Numbered from the stretch's first letter, positions 1-8,652 are shown. The stretch: DNA of 64,000 bases from Noviherbaspirillum suwonense (GCF_900182955.1 NZ_FXUL01000009.1:1-64000), one strand, 5' to 3'. The notes: generated by a model from the sequence alone, not told the origin. Numbers and translations are program-made.

Positions 1-792
1 CTGGGGCGGCAGGCGATCGACCCGCCGGGCCAGGCCAAGCCGGACCTGTGGATCATCCAGCAGCTCGCGCAGCAGCTGGGGCTGGACTGGAACTATGGCC
101 ACGTGTCGGAAGTGTTCGACGAGATGCGGCACAGCATGCCGAGCATTGCCGGCATCAGCTGGGACCGGATGGAGCGGGACAATGCGGTGACGTATCCGTG
201 CATGAAGGAAGGCGATGCCGGCGAGCCGGTGGTGTTCGTGGACGCCTTCCCGACCGAGAGCGGGCTGGCGCGGTTCGTGCCGGCGGACATCATCCCGGCG
301 GCGGAGCGGCCCGATACCGAGTACCCGATGGTGCTGATCACGGGCCGGCAGCTGGAGCACTGGCATACCGGCAGCATGACGCGGCGGGCGGCGGTGCTGG
401 ACGCGCTGGAACCGGACCCGGTAGCGCTGGTGCATCCGCTGGACCTGACGGGTCTGGGCGGCAAGCCGGGGGACGTGATCACGATTGCGTCGCGGCGGGG
501 CGAGGTGGCGCTGTATGCGCGGGCCGACGAGGGCACGCCGCGGGGCGCGGTGTTCGTGCCGTTCTGCTATTACGAGGCGGCGATCAACCGGCTGACGAAT
601 GCGGCGCTGGACCCGTTCGCGAAGATCCCGGAGTTCAAGTACTGCGCGATCCAGGTCACGCTGGGCGGCGAGGTGGCCGAGCAGAGCAGCTATGGCGGCG
701 GGCAGGCCATGCTCAATGCAGGCGCCACGCCGGTGGAAATGCGGCGGGTCGGACTCGATACGCTGCAGTCGAACCAGGCGACACGACCATGA
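1..792 (+). CDS. Formate dehydrogenase alpha subunit, C-terminal part (5' end outside window)
   Basis: The frame is open from base 1 and ends in TGA at 790-792, so about 263 C-terminal residues are present. They match the last part of a molybdopterin formate dehydrogenase large subunit: the end of the catalytic domain, then the molydopterin-dinucleotide-binding beta barrel (GRQLEHWHTGSMTRR, and later FVPFCYYEAAINRLTN followed by DPFAKIPEFKYCA). The enzyme oxidises formate to CO2 and would finish the oxalate route encoded by frc and oxc a few kb downstream. The Fe-S and Mo/W ligand residues lie upstream of the window, so soluble NAD-linked (FdsA-like) and other subtypes cannot be separated. 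The stop overlaps the next start (ATGA), so the deacetylase gene is probably translationally coupled to it. Confidence 0.88.
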   Translation: MGRQAIDPPGQAKPDLWIIQQLAQQLGLDWNYGHVSEVFDEMRHSMPSIAGISWDRMERDNAVTYPCMKEGDAGEPVVFVDAFPTESGLARFVPADIIPAAERPDTEYPMVLITGRQLEHWHTGSMTRRAAVLDALEPDPVALVHPLDLTGLGGKPGDVITIASRRGEVALYARADEGTPRGAVFVPFCYYEAAINRLTNAALDPFAKIPEFKYCAIQVTLGGEVAEQSSYGGGQAMLNAGATPVEMRRVGLDTLQSNQATRP

Positions 793-1724
793 CGACCCTG
801 ATCTATACCCATTCGGCATGCATGGAGCACCGCCCCGGGCCGGGGCATCCCGAGTCGCCGGCGCGGCTGGCGGCAGTGCTGTCGGCCTTGCGTTCGCCGG
901 GCTTCGAGGCGCTGCAGTGGCAGGACGCGCCCAAGGGCACGATGGAGCAGGTCGCGCTGATCCACGACCCGGACTTCATCGAGCTGGTCGTCGACAACGC
1001 GCCGCGCCAGGGCACCGTGGTGCTCGACGGCGGCGACACGGTGATGTCGCCCGGCTCGCTGGAAGCGGTGATGCGCTGCGTCGGCGCTGCCTGCGCGGGC
1101 GTCGATGCGGTCATGGCGGGCACGGCCGACAATGTCTTTTGCGCGACCCGTCCCTGCGGCCACCATGCGGAGCCGGACCGGGCGATGGGCTTCTGCATCT
1201 TCAACCAGGCTGCCATCGCCGCCGCCTATGCAGCCCAGCAATATGGGCTGGAGCGGGTCGCGGTAGTGGACTTCGATGTCCATCATGGCAACGGCACGCA
1301 GGCGGCGTTCTACGGCAACCCGGGCTTGTTCTATGCGTCCAGCCACCAGTCGCCGTTCTACCCCGGCACCGGCAGCAGGTCCGAGACCGGCGTCAGCCAT
1401 AACATCGTCAATGTGCCGCTGGCGCGGGGCTGCGATTCGGCCCGCTTCCGCGAGGGCTGCGAACAGGAGATCCTGCCGGCGCTGCGCGCATTCAAGCCGG
1501 AATTCCTGATCATATCGGCCGGCTTCGATGCCCACCATCTCGACCCGCTGGCGGCGCTCGAACTCCAGGACAGCGACTTCCGCTGGATCACCGAGCAGTT
1601 GATGGCGATCGCCGACGAATGCTGCGGCGGACGCATCGTCTCCGTCCTGGAAGGGGGATACAGCATGGAAGGCCTCGCGTCCGGCACCGCGGAGCATGTC
1701 GGCGCGCTGATGCGCGCGGCTTAA
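789..1724 (+). CDS. Histone deacetylase family (AcuC/HDAC-like) protein
   Basis: A 311-residue class II-like HDAC/acetylpolyamine amidohydrolase family protein. All family landmarks are visible: PCGHHAEPDRAMGFC (His dyad near residue 125), DFDVHHGNGTQ (zinc ligands Asp and His near 163-167), SAGFDAH with the third zinc Asp, and a C-terminal LEGGY with the active-site Tyr. Such bacterial enzymes remove acetyl or other acyl groups from proteins or polyamines; the substrate here is unknown. The ATG at 789 overlaps the formate dehydrogenase stop codon, which fixes the start better than the longer open frame that extends further upstream. Coupling to formate dehydrogenase could mean control of enzyme acylation, but that is inference. 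Confidence 0.9.
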   Translation: MTTLIYTHSACMEHRPGPGHPESPARLAAVLSALRSPGFEALQWQDAPKGTMEQVALIHDPDFIELVVDNAPRQGTVVLDGGDTVMSPGSLEAVMRCVGAACAGVDAVMAGTADNVFCATRPCGHHAEPDRAMGFCIFNQAAIAAAYAAQQYGLERVAVVDFDVHHGNGTQAAFYGNPGLFYASSHQSPFYPGTGSRSETGVSHNIVNVPLARGCDSARFREGCEQEILPALRAFKPEFLIISAGFDAHHLDPLAALELQDSDFRWITEQLMAIADECCGGRIVSVLEGGYSMEGLASGTAEHVGALMRAA

Positions 1725-1783
1725 CAATAAAGGCCTGTGTCGATTAACATGGTGTTATCGCGGGCCGTACAAGGAGACTGATC

Positions 1784-1996
1784 ATGGCAGCATGTCCGAA
1801 ATGTAATGGCAGTGGCATACTTCAGTGCCATCGCTGCAAGGGAACCGGCAAGGCGCCGTTGCTGGACAAGGATATCGCGGTGAACCTCACCACCGGCGCC
1901 GTTCCCGGCCACGAGAATGAGCGTTGCCCGTCGTGCCACGGCGTGGGCACCGAACCCTGTTCCCGGTGCGACGGGTCCGGCGTGGTCCATTGCTGA
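1784..1996 (+). CDS. DnaJ-type zinc-finger mini-protein
   Basis: A 70-residue protein made almost wholly of four CxxCxGxG motifs: residues 4-11 (CPKCNGSG), 15-22 (CHRCKGTG), 48-55 (CPSCHGVG) and 59-66 (CSRCDGSG). This is the zinc-binding cysteine-rich domain of DnaJ without the J domain or substrate-binding domain, so two zinc sites are expected. Similar stand-alone domains are thought to act as assembly or redox helpers. An AAGGAGACTGATC leader gives a strong ribosome binding site for the ATG at 1784. It follows the deacetylase by 59 bases and could share its transcript. A metallochaperone role for the nearby molybdoenzyme is speculation. Confidence 0.85.
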   Translation: MAACPKCNGSGILQCHRCKGTGKAPLLDKDIAVNLTTGAVPGHENERCPSCHGVGTEPCSRCDGSGVVHC

Positions 1997-2033
1997 CACG
2001 CCCGCGACGGCGCCGCGCCTGATCGCGGCCGGA

Positions 2034-2067
2034 CCCGGCAATTATTCATGCCTGCGCAATTGCCGGG
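2034..2067. other. Perfect 10-bp inverted repeat (hairpin) before HPP gene
   Basis: CCCGGCAATT (2034-2043) is exactly complementary to AATTGCCGGG (2058-2067) across a 14-base loop. There is no T-run on either side, so a classic intrinsic terminator is unlikely. It lies between the zinc-finger gene and the HPP-CBS gene and may separate their expression or stabilise an upstream 3' end. Confidence 0.6.
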
Positions 2068-2103
2068 AAAGGCCGCGCAGTTCCCGGCAACACGGAGTCC
2101 CTA

Positions 2104-3345
2104 TTGAAGCTGTCCATCCTGCACGACCTGTTTCAGAAGCTCAGTCACAAGCTCATCCCCGGACGCGATCGTATCGACCGCTTCGAGAAGATGCGGGCCT
2201 GCGCCGGCGCGCTGTTCGGCCTCGTGCTCACCGGCATCTGCAGCGCCTTCTTCCTCCCCGATACCCGCAACGCGGTCATGCTGATTGCGCCGATGGGCGC
2301 GTCCGCCGTGCTGCTGTTCGCCGTGCCCGCCAGCCCGCTGGCGCAGCCCTGGTCCATCCTGGGCGGCAACCTGATCGCCAGCCTGGTCGGCGTGACATGC
2401 GGCAAGCTGATCGGCGATCCGATGCTCGCCGCGGCGATTGCCGGCGCGGTGGCGATAGGCGCAATGTTCATGCTGCGTTGCCTGCATCCGCCCAGCGGCG
2501 CGGTGGCGCTGACCGCCGTGCTTGGCGGACCGGCCATCCATGCGATGGGTTATGGCTTCGTCGCAACGCCGGTCATGCTCAATTCACTGCTGCTGCTGGC
2601 CGCCGCCCTGTTCTACAACAATGCGACCGGCCGGCGCTACCCGCACCGGGTGCAGGCCGAGCCCGCCGAAAAGCATGACACCGGCGACGCGGCGCCGACC
2701 GCCCGCCTGGGCATCACGAGCGACGACCTCGACGCTGCGCTGGCCCGTTACAACCAGGTGCTGGACATCAGCCGTGAAGACCTGCAGGCCATCCTGCTGG
2801 AAACCGAGATGCGTTCCCACCAGCGCCGGTTCGGCGTCACCCGCTGCAGCGACGTGATGTCCCGCGACGTGGTGCGCGTACTGTTCGGCACGCCTTTGCA
2901 GGAAGCATGGGACGCGCTGCACGAGCACAGGCTGACGGCGCTGCCGGTGGTGGGGCGCGGCGATCACGTGGTCGGCATCATCACCAAGGCCGACTTCATC
3001 AAGCATGCGCGGTCGCAGAGCTACAAGGGACTGGGAGAGGCGATGAAGCGGCTCCTGGAACCGGTGCGGCAGACCCATTCGATCAAGCCGGAAGTGGTGG
3101 GGCAGATCATGAACAAGCATGTGCGCACGGTTCGCCATGACCAGCCGGTAGTGGAGCTGGTACCGCTGATGTCGGACGCGGGCCTGCACTCGCTGCCGGT
3201 CGTCGACGACGACGGACGCCTGGTCGGCATCATGACCCAGTCGGACATGATCGCGACCCTGTATGAAAAGAACCTGGGACAGATGGCTGGGAGCCTGAAG
3301 CCGGCGCCGGTGCAGGACGCGCCCTTGCGCGCCGGCGCGGGTTGA
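2104..3345 (+). CDS. HPP family membrane protein with two CBS domains
   Basis: A 413-residue protein. Residues about 30-180 hold four hydrophobic segments of the HPP family, including the signature CLHPPSGAVAL and the preceding APMGASAVLLF. A cytoplasmic linker follows, then two CBS domains at about 250-305 (VMSRDVVRVL to GIITKADFI) and 334-390 (IMNKHVRTV to GIMTQSDMI). HPP proteins have been linked to nitrite transport in plastids, and CBS pairs usually sense adenine nucleotides; the transported solute here is unknown. The start is a TTG at 2104 with GGAG six bases upstream. The first internal ATG (2191) would remove a conserved basic N-terminal helix, so TTG is preferred. Confidence 0.88.
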   Translation: MKLSILHDLFQKLSHKLIPGRDRIDRFEKMRACAGALFGLVLTGICSAFFLPDTRNAVMLIAPMGASAVLLFAVPASPLAQPWSILGGNLIASLVGVTCGKLIGDPMLAAAIAGAVAIGAMFMLRCLHPPSGAVALTAVLGGPAIHAMGYGFVATPVMLNSLLLLAAALFYNNATGRRYPHRVQAEPAEKHDTGDAAPTARLGITSDDLDAALARYNQVLDISREDLQAILLETEMRSHQRRFGVTRCSDVMSRDVVRVLFGTPLQEAWDALHEHRLTALPVVGRGDHVVGIITKADFIKHARSQSYKGLGEAMKRLLEPVRQTHSIKPEVVGQIMNKHVRTVRHDQPVVELVPLMSDAGLHSLPVVDDDGRLVGIMTQSDMIATLYEKNLGQMAGSLKPAPVQDAPLRAGAG

Positions 3346-3483
3346 ACCTGGGCCGCGCTGTACTTTCACCGCAGCACCCGGCATACCGCTGCACCCAAAC
3401 GCACCGCCTCCATTGCTGATCCCTGCGGGCCGGGCTGCGGGGACGAACTGCGCAATGCGTCGCGCGCCATCCCCGCAAGAGAT

Positions 3484-3918
3484 TCAGTGGGCTGCCGACT
3501 TCGCCTCGAGTTCGGCGATACGGCGGCGCATGTCCCTTTCCTCGCCCCAGCGCTTCGTCTCGTCGCGAACGATTGCAACGATGGACGAGACCTTGCCGTC
3601 CGGCGTGTAAAGCATGGCGACGGTGAAGGCGATCGACAGCGGATGGCCTTCCTTGTGCAGCGCCGGCACCCGCAGCAGGTCGTTGCCGTAGCGCGTCTGC
3701 CCGGTGTGCATGGTCTTCTCATAGCCTTCCCAGTGGCGCTGCCGCTGCCGCTCGGGAACGATGATATCCAGCGACTTGCCCAATGCCTCGCTCTCGGTGA
3801 AACCGAAGATACGCTCCGCCGCCGGGTTCCAGAAAATGATGGCGCCGCTGGCGTCCGCCACGACGACGCCGTCGCCGATAGCCGTCAGCAGCTGCTTGTA
3901 GTCAATCTGCGCATCCAT
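3484..3918 (-). CDS. PAS-domain-only sensor protein
   Basis: A 144-residue soluble protein consisting of one PAS domain (about residues 5-125; GDGVVVADASGAIIFWN, AERIFGF, then a PAC-like IVAIVRDETKR) followed by a short charged helix. No kinase, GGDEF, HTH or methyl-accepting output domain is present, so it must act through a partner or be a stand-alone sensor. The ATG at 3918 has an AGGAG sequence in good position. The frame remains open to 3963, but that extension would run through the frc terminator, so it is rejected. It is convergent with the HPP-CBS gene. Confidence 0.85.
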   Translation of the reverse strand: MDAQIDYKQLLTAIGDGVVVADASGAIIFWNPAAERIFGFTESEALGKSLDIIVPERQRQRHWEGYEKTMHTGQTRYGNDLLRVPALHKEGHPLSIAFTVAMLYTPDGKVSSIVAIVRDETKRWGEERDMRRRIAELEAKSAAH

Positions 3919-3948
3919 GATGTCGCTCCTGTTGCTCGATACGATTGT

Positions 3949-3990
3949 AAAAAAAAATGGCATCCGGACCGCACGGGTACGAATGCCATC
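3949..3990 (-). terminator. Intrinsic terminator after frc
   Basis: Read on the minus strand, ATGGCAT (3989-3983) pairs with ATGCCAT (3963-3957) and is followed by a run of nine T (3957-3949). It sits 24 bases downstream of the frc stop codon. This implies that the oxc/frc message ends here and that the PAS gene beyond it needs its own promoter or readthrough. Confidence 0.85.
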
Positions 3991-4013
3991 GCAAGGGACG
4001 GATCAGCGGGCGT

Positions 4014-5282
4014 CTAGACCGCCTTGGCCTCGTGCATTGCCTGGATCTGCTGCGAGCTGTAGCCCAGCTCTTCCAGCACCTCGTCGGTATGCTGGCCCAG
4101 CAGCGGGGACGCGGTTACTTCCGGCTTCAGGTCCGAGAACTTGATCGGGCTGCCGATGGTGAAGTAGGAACCGCGCACCGGATGCTGGACTTCGACGATG
4201 GAGCCCGACTTGCGCAGCGACTCGTCGACCAGCAGTTCCTTCATCGACAGCACCGGCGAGCAGGGGATGTCGAACTTGCGGAAGATGTTGACCGCTTCGT
4301 ACTTGGTCTTGTCCTTGATGAAGTCCTCGATCGTTGCAAAGATCTCGGTGATGTGCGGCTGGCGCGCCTGCGGCGTCATGTAGGCCGGATCGGTCTTCCA
4401 CTCCGGTTTGCCCAATGCGTCGCAGATCGGCGCCCAGGCATGGCCCTGGACCGTGAAGTAGATGTACGCGTTCGGGTCGGTCTCCCAGCCCTTGCACTTC
4501 AGGATCCAGCCTGGCTGGCCGCCGCCGCCCGCATTGCCGCCGCGCGGCGTGACCTTGTCCTTGAATGCCTCCATCTCGTGCGGATACTGTGGATATTCTT
4601 CCAGGTAGCCGACGCGCTCCAGGCGCTGCTGGTCGCGCATCTTCACGCGGCACAGGTTCAGCACCGCGTCCTGCATCGACACCGCGACCTTCTGGCCCTT
4701 GCCGGTCTGCTGGCGACCGATATAGGCGGTCAGGATGCCGATAGCAAGGTGCATGCCGGTGTTGGAGTCGCCCAGCGCCGCAGCCGAGATGGTCGGCTCG
4801 GAATTCTCGCCCTTCCACCAGCCGGTGGTCGAGGCCGCGCCGCCCGCGCATTGCGCGACGTTCTCGTAGACCTTCAGGTCCTCATAGTGGTGACCTTCGG
4901 AAAAGCCCTTGACCGAGGCCAGGATCATCTTCGGATTCAGCTCCTGGATGCGCTCCCAGGTGAAGCCCATGCGGTCCAGCGCGCCCGGGCCAAAGTTCTC
5001 GACCATCACGTCGGATTCCTTGATCAGCTTCTCCAGCACCTCCTTGCCTTCCTTCTGTTTCGTGTCCAGCGTCAGCGAGCGCTTGTTCGAGTTAAGCATC
5101 GTGAAGTACAGCGCATCGGCATCGGGGATGTCGCGCAGCTGGCTGCGGGTGACGTCGCCCGCGCCCGGACGCTCGACCTTGATCACATCCGCGCCGAACC
5201 AGGCCAGCATCTGGGTGCAGGCGGGACCTGCCTGCACATGGGTGAAGTCGATGATCTTGATGCCTTGCAGTGGTTTGTTCAT
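4014..5282 (-). CDS. frc: Formyl-CoA:oxalate CoA-transferase
   Basis: A 422-residue class III CoA-transferase (CaiB/BaiF fold) that moves CoA from formyl-CoA to oxalate, giving oxalyl-CoA and formate. Family features are the N-terminal [13 protein letters not shown], the [15 protein letters not shown] motif whose second Asp region leads to the catalytic Asp, a glycine loop [10 protein letters not shown] near the active site, and close overall agreement with known Frc in length. The ATG at 5282 follows AAGGAGATACC. It lies 28 bases downstream of oxc on the same strand, forming the oxalate operon, and ends in a strong terminator. In oxalotrophs this pair acts in the cytoplasm and feeds formate to formate dehydrogenase. 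Confidence 0.96.
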   Translation of the reverse strand: MNKPLQGIKIIDFTHVQAGPACTQMLAWFGADVIKVERPGAGDVTRSQLRDIPDADALYFTMLNSNKRSLTLDTKQKEGKEVLEKLIKESDVMVENFGPGALDRMGFTWERIQELNPKMILASVKGFSEGHHYEDLKVYENVAQCAGGAASTTGWWKGENSEPTISAAALGDSNTGMHLAIGILTAYIGRQQTGKGQKVAVSMQDAVLNLCRVKMRDQQRLERVGYLEEYPQYPHEMEAFKDKVTPRGGNAGGGGQPGWILKCKGWETDPNAYIYFTVQGHAWAPICDALGKPEWKTDPAYMTPQARQPHITEIFATIEDFIKDKTKYEAVNIFRKFDIPCSPVLSMKELLVDESLRKSGSIVEVQHPVRGSYFTIGSPIKFSDLKPEVTASPLLGQHTDEVLEELGYSSQQIQAMHEAKAV

Positions 5283-5310
5283 GGTATCTCCTTGTTTATA
5301 TCGCGGTCGA

Positions 5311-7098
5311 TTACTTCTTCTTTGCTGCGCTTTGCGGGTTGAGGTGCGAGATGCGCCCGCTCTCGGTGCCGGCGTTCTCGTCGATGACGACATTGATCAG
5401 CGTCGGCTTGCCCGAAGCGATGCCTTCGGTCAGCGCCTTGGACAATTCCTCCGGCGTGTTGGCGGTGACGCCGACGCCGCCGAAGGCCTGCATCAGCATG
5501 TCGTAGCGCGAGCCCTTGACGAACACGGTCGGCGCCGGGTCTGCGCCGCCGGTCGGGTTGACGTCATTGCCCTTGTAGACGCCGTTGTTGTTGAAGATGA
5601 CGACGGTGACCGGCAGGTTGTAGCGGCAGATGGTCTCGACTTCCATGCCCGAGAAGCCAAAGGCCGAGTCCCCTTCCAGCGCGACCACCGGCTTGCCCGT
5701 GGTCACGGCCGCGCCGATCGCATAGCCCATGCCGATGCCCATCACGCCCCAGGTGCCGGAGTCCAGCCGCTTGCGCGGCTCGTACATGTCGATCACGGAG
5801 CGGGCCAGGTCCAGCGTGTTGGCGCCCTCGTTGACCAGGCAGATGTCCGGACGGGTCTTGAGCACGTCGCGCATGGCCGACAATGCGGTCATGAAATTCA
5901 TCGGCGACGTCTTGGCCGACAGGGTCTTGGCCATCTTCGCGACGTTGGCGTCGCTTTTCTCCTTGATCGAGCCGGTCCAGGAAGCATCGGGCTTGTTGAA
6001 GCCGGACTTCTCGATTTCCTTCAGCAGCGCGGCCACGGTCGAGCCGATGTCGCCCGCCAGCGGCGCGTCGATCGGCACGTTCGAGTCCATTTCCTGCGCC
6101 GAGATGTCGATCTGCACGAACTTCTTGTCGGCCCAGTCCTTGTGGTCCTTGCCGCCCCAGGTCGGGCCCTTGCCATGCGAGAGCAGCCAGTTCAGGCGGG
6201 CGCCGATCAGCATCACGCAGTCGGCTTCCTTCAGCGCATACGAACGCGCGGCGATCGCGGCCTGCGGATGGTTGTCGGGCAGCAGGCCCTTGGCCATGGA
6301 CATGGCCAGGTAGGGGATGCCGGTCTTCTCGACGAAGGCGCGGATGTCGGCGTCGGCCTGCGCATACGAGGCGCCCTTGCCCAGCATGATGACCGGGCGC
6401 TTCGCATTCTTCAGCACGTCCAGCGCGCGGGTGATGGCTTCCGGCGCCGGGACCTGCGCGGGCGCCGGATCGACCACCTTGACGATGGACTTCTTGCCGG
6501 CGGCGGCGTCCATCGCCTGGCCGAGCAGCTTGGCGGGCACGTCAAGGTAGACGCCACCGGGACGGCCGGAGACCGCGGCGCGGATCGCGCGGGCCATGCC
6601 GATGCCGATGTCCTCGACATGGTTGATCCGGTAGGCCGCCTTGACATAGGGCTTTGCGGCGTTGAGCTGGTCGAGTTCCTCGTAGTCGCCCTGCGCCAGG
6701 TCGACGATCTCGCGCTCGGAGGAGCCGGAGATCATGATCATCGGGAAGCAGTTGACGGTGGCATTGGCCAGCGCGACCAGGCCATTGAGAAATCCGGGGG
6801 CCGAGACGGTCATCGCGATACCGGGCTTCTTGGTCAGGTAGCCGGCGATGGCTGCGGCATTGACCGCATTGGCCTCGTGCCGGAAGCCGATGAAGCGCAG
6901 GCCCTCGGCTTGCGCCATGCGCGCCAGGTCCGTGATGGGAATGCCGACCAGGCCATAGATGGTGTCGACGTCGTTTGCTTTGAGCGCGTCGATGACCAGG
7001 TGAAAGCCGTCGGTCTGTTCCGCACTGGCAGGCAGCGGCTCCTGCTGGGCCAGCGACGTGGTTTCATCGATCTGAACTGGTTTCAAGATTGAAGACAT
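5311..7098 (-). CDS. oxc: Oxalyl-CoA decarboxylase
   Basis: A 595-residue thiamine-diphosphate enzyme that converts oxalyl-CoA to formyl-CoA and CO2. The N-terminal pyrimidine-binding domain carries the catalytic Glu in [13 protein letters not shown]. The pyrophosphate-binding domain has the [11 protein letters not shown] to NNNGVYKG metal motif. ADP, a known activator of the family, would bind the middle domain. It ends in a lysine-rich tail. The ATG at 7098 is preceded by AGGAG; the open frame continues upstream to 7194 but has no better start. It is first in the oxc-frc operon. Its upstream region has an FNR-type palindrome and a large hairpin (separate entries). Confidence 0.96.
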   Translation of the reverse strand: MSSILKPVQIDETTSLAQQEPLPASAEQTDGFHLVIDALKANDVDTIYGLVGIPITDLARMAQAEGLRFIGFRHEANAVNAAAIAGYLTKKPGIAMTVSAPGFLNGLVALANATVNCFPMIMISGSSEREIVDLAQGDYEELDQLNAAKPYVKAAYRINHVEDIGIGMARAIRAAVSGRPGGVYLDVPAKLLGQAMDAAAGKKSIVKVVDPAPAQVPAPEAITRALDVLKNAKRPVIMLGKGASYAQADADIRAFVEKTGIPYLAMSMAKGLLPDNHPQAAIAARSYALKEADCVMLIGARLNWLLSHGKGPTWGGKDHKDWADKKFVQIDISAQEMDSNVPIDAPLAGDIGSTVAALLKEIEKSGFNKPDASWTGSIKEKSDANVAKMAKTLSAKTSPMNFMTALSAMRDVLKTRPDICLVNEGANTLDLARSVIDMYEPRKRLDSGTWGVMGIGMGYAIGAAVTTGKPVVALEGDSAFGFSGMEVETICRYNLPVTVVIFNNNGVYKGNDVNPTGGADPAPTVFVKGSRYDMLMQAFGGVGVTANTPEELSKALTEGIASGKPTLINVVIDENAGTESGRISHLNPQSAAKKK

Positions 7099-7170
7099 GC
7101 TTGCTCCTGTGGGTTCCGGCTTATAGGTGCGCCGCCGGGTAGGGCGCGTTGACATCCAAGGGCGGCGGCG

Positions 7171-7222
7171 GGGATCAGGACATGGCATATGCATGCAGAA
7201 GCCATGTCCTGATCCCGTTTTT
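7171..7222. repeat. Perfect 16-bp inverted repeat in the oxc 5' region
   Basis: GGGATCAGGACATGGC (7171-7186) is the exact reverse complement of GCCATGTCCTGATCCC (7201-7216), separated by 14 bases. On the plus strand it is followed by GTTTTT (7217-7222), a terminator signature for transcription heading away from oxc. On the minus strand it has no U-run and would fold in the oxc leader about 73 bases before the start codon. The surrounding stretch 7099-7540 holds this element, the promoter below and no credible gene. Confidence 0.75.
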
Positions 7223-7252
7223 AACCGCTACGGGCGGGGACGAAGTAGCGGC

Positions 7253-7296
7253 ATCATAGCGATGGGGCCTGTTTTTCCTCATTGACCGGGGTCAAT
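7253..7296 (-). promoter_or_regulatory. Candidate FNR/CRP-family class II promoter of oxc-frc
   Basis: ATTGACCGGGGTCAAT (7281-7296) is a perfect palindrome of the TTGAC-N4-GTCAA type, close to the FNR family consensus TTGAT-N4-ATCAA. On the minus strand a TATGAT -10 hexamer occupies 7258-7253. The palindrome centre is 33 bases from the hexamer centre, matching the class II spacing (site near -41.5), and no good -35 hexamer is present. The expected start site is near 7246. Binding by an FNR-like protein is inferred. Confidence 0.55.
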
Positions 7297-7540
7297 TTTC
7301 AAAAGATGAATAAAAGGGCATTCATTCATGCCGCGCAGTAATGCGGGCATCAGGATCTTGGCTTGAAGCATTGTTCGTTGCATGGCGCTGGACCATGCGG
7401 GAAGGGCTGTCGATCTCATGCGTCAGCTCAGGCAGCACGATGTCGTGCTGCCCGGCCTGGCATCTCCGCCGCGTCTGCCGCGCAAGGCGAAGCACGGCCC
7501 TTATCGGCCGTCGCAAGCCCTCGTGAGCCTTGTATGACCC

Positions 7541-8470
7541 TCAGGCCTGCGGCACGTAGCCGGTGAACTTCTGGATCAGCGCAGCGCCGTCGCTCATCAG
7601 GAAGGTCCGGAAGGCCTCGGCCACCGGCGGCAGGCGCTTGCCGTTGCGATATACGACATACCAGTTCAGCATCATCGGAAAGCCCTGCACGTCGAGCACG
7701 ACCAGGCTGCCGGCCTGCAATTCGAGGCTGATGGTATGGGCCGAAAGAAAGCTGATGCCCATGCCGGCGATGACCGCCTGCTTGATGGTCTCGGTGCTCT
7801 TGATCTCCATCGCGATGTTGAGGTCGGCGATGTGCCTGCCGAAGCTTTCCTCCATCGAGTTCCAGGTGTCGGACCCTTTTTCCCTGACCACGAAGCGCTC
7901 CCGCTTGATGGTTGCCAGCGGGATCTTCTTGCGCTTCGCATACGGATGGTCGGCCGCCGCCACGATCACGTAGGGATGCGGCGCGAAGGCTTCGTTGACG
8001 GTGTCCATGTCATGCGGCGGCCGCACCATGATCGCAAGATCCGTCATGTTGCCGGCGATTTCGCCAAGCAGCTTTTCGCGATTGTGGACAGCGAGATTGA
8101 GCGTCACGCCCGCGTGGCGCCGCGCGAATTCCACCAGCAGCCGCGGAAAGAAATAATCGCCGGCGCTGATCACCGCGACATTGAGCCTGCCGCCCTCGAC
8201 GCTCTTGAACTGCGTCAGCGCTTCTTCGGCTTCATCGAACTGCTGGATGATCAGCCGGCTGTAGCGCAGCAGTTCCTCGCCGGCCGGCGTCAGGTAGACC
8301 CGTTTGCCCAGCTGCTCGAACAGCACCAGGCCGACATGGCCCTGCAGGGTCTTCACCTGCGTCGACACTGCCGGCTGCGTCAGGTGCAGTTCCTCGGCGG
8401 CGCGCGAAAAGCTGAGGTGACGGGCCACGGTTTCAAAGACTTTCAACTGGCGAAGCGTGGCATTTTTCAT
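7541..8470 (-). CDS. LysR-family transcriptional regulator (CbbR-like)
   Basis: A 309-residue LysR-type regulator. The N-terminal winged HTH (residues about 5-65) reads LRQLKVFETVARHLSFSRAA then LHLTQPAVSTQVKTL; the substrate-binding domain begins near residue 92 (GGRLNVAVISAGDYFFPRLL). The style is that of CbbR/CysB-like regulators of C1 and autotrophic genes. It lies 442 bases upstream of oxc on the same strand and is divergent from the small gene at 8653, so it may regulate either. An oxalate or formate ligand is possible but not shown. ATG at 8470 is the only sensible start, though its ribosome site is weak. Confidence 0.9.
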   Translation of the reverse strand: MKNATLRQLKVFETVARHLSFSRAAEELHLTQPAVSTQVKTLQGHVGLVLFEQLGKRVYLTPAGEELLRYSRLIIQQFDEAEEALTQFKSVEGGRLNVAVISAGDYFFPRLLVEFARRHAGVTLNLAVHNREKLLGEIAGNMTDLAIMVRPPHDMDTVNEAFAPHPYVIVAAADHPYAKRKKIPLATIKRERFVVREKGSDTWNSMEESFGRHIADLNIAMEIKSTETIKQAVIAGMGISFLSAHTISLELQAGSLVVLDVQGFPMMLNWYVVYRNGKRLPPVAEAFRTFLMSDGAALIQKFTGYVPQA

Positions 8471-8542
8471 GATGGCGTGTTCAATCCGGCAACGTGGACG
8501 TCAGAGGAGGAATGCATCAAGCATAAATCATAATGAATGGTT

Positions 8543-8571
8543 TTGATTAAAAAGTTTAAGTGTCATTTATC
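8543..8571 (+). promoter_or_regulatory. Candidate sigma-70 promoter for the 109-aa gene
   Basis: TTGATT (8543-8548), a 17-base spacer, then TTTATC (8566-8571), in an AT-rich 180-base divergent region between the LysR gene and the gene at 8653. The region is where a LysR regulator would bind both promoters, but no single T-N11-A site stands out. Confidence 0.4.
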
Positions 8572-8652
8572 GATCAACGAACCTAGTATGCCTCCACACC
8601 GCAAGCAAACACGCCGGCGGATCATCCACTCTCGAACACCAAGGAGGCTTAC

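Noticed and set aside
48-788. Long N-terminal extension of the HDAC-like frame
   Set aside because: It lies wholly within the formate dehydrogenase gene in another frame and has low-complexity Gly/Arg/Ala content; the HDAC domain begins right at ATG 789.
3919-3963. Longer N-terminus of the PAS protein starting at 3963
   Set aside because: It would place coding sequence across the A/T-run of the frc terminator, whereas ATG 3918 has an AGGAG ribosome site and matches the domain start.
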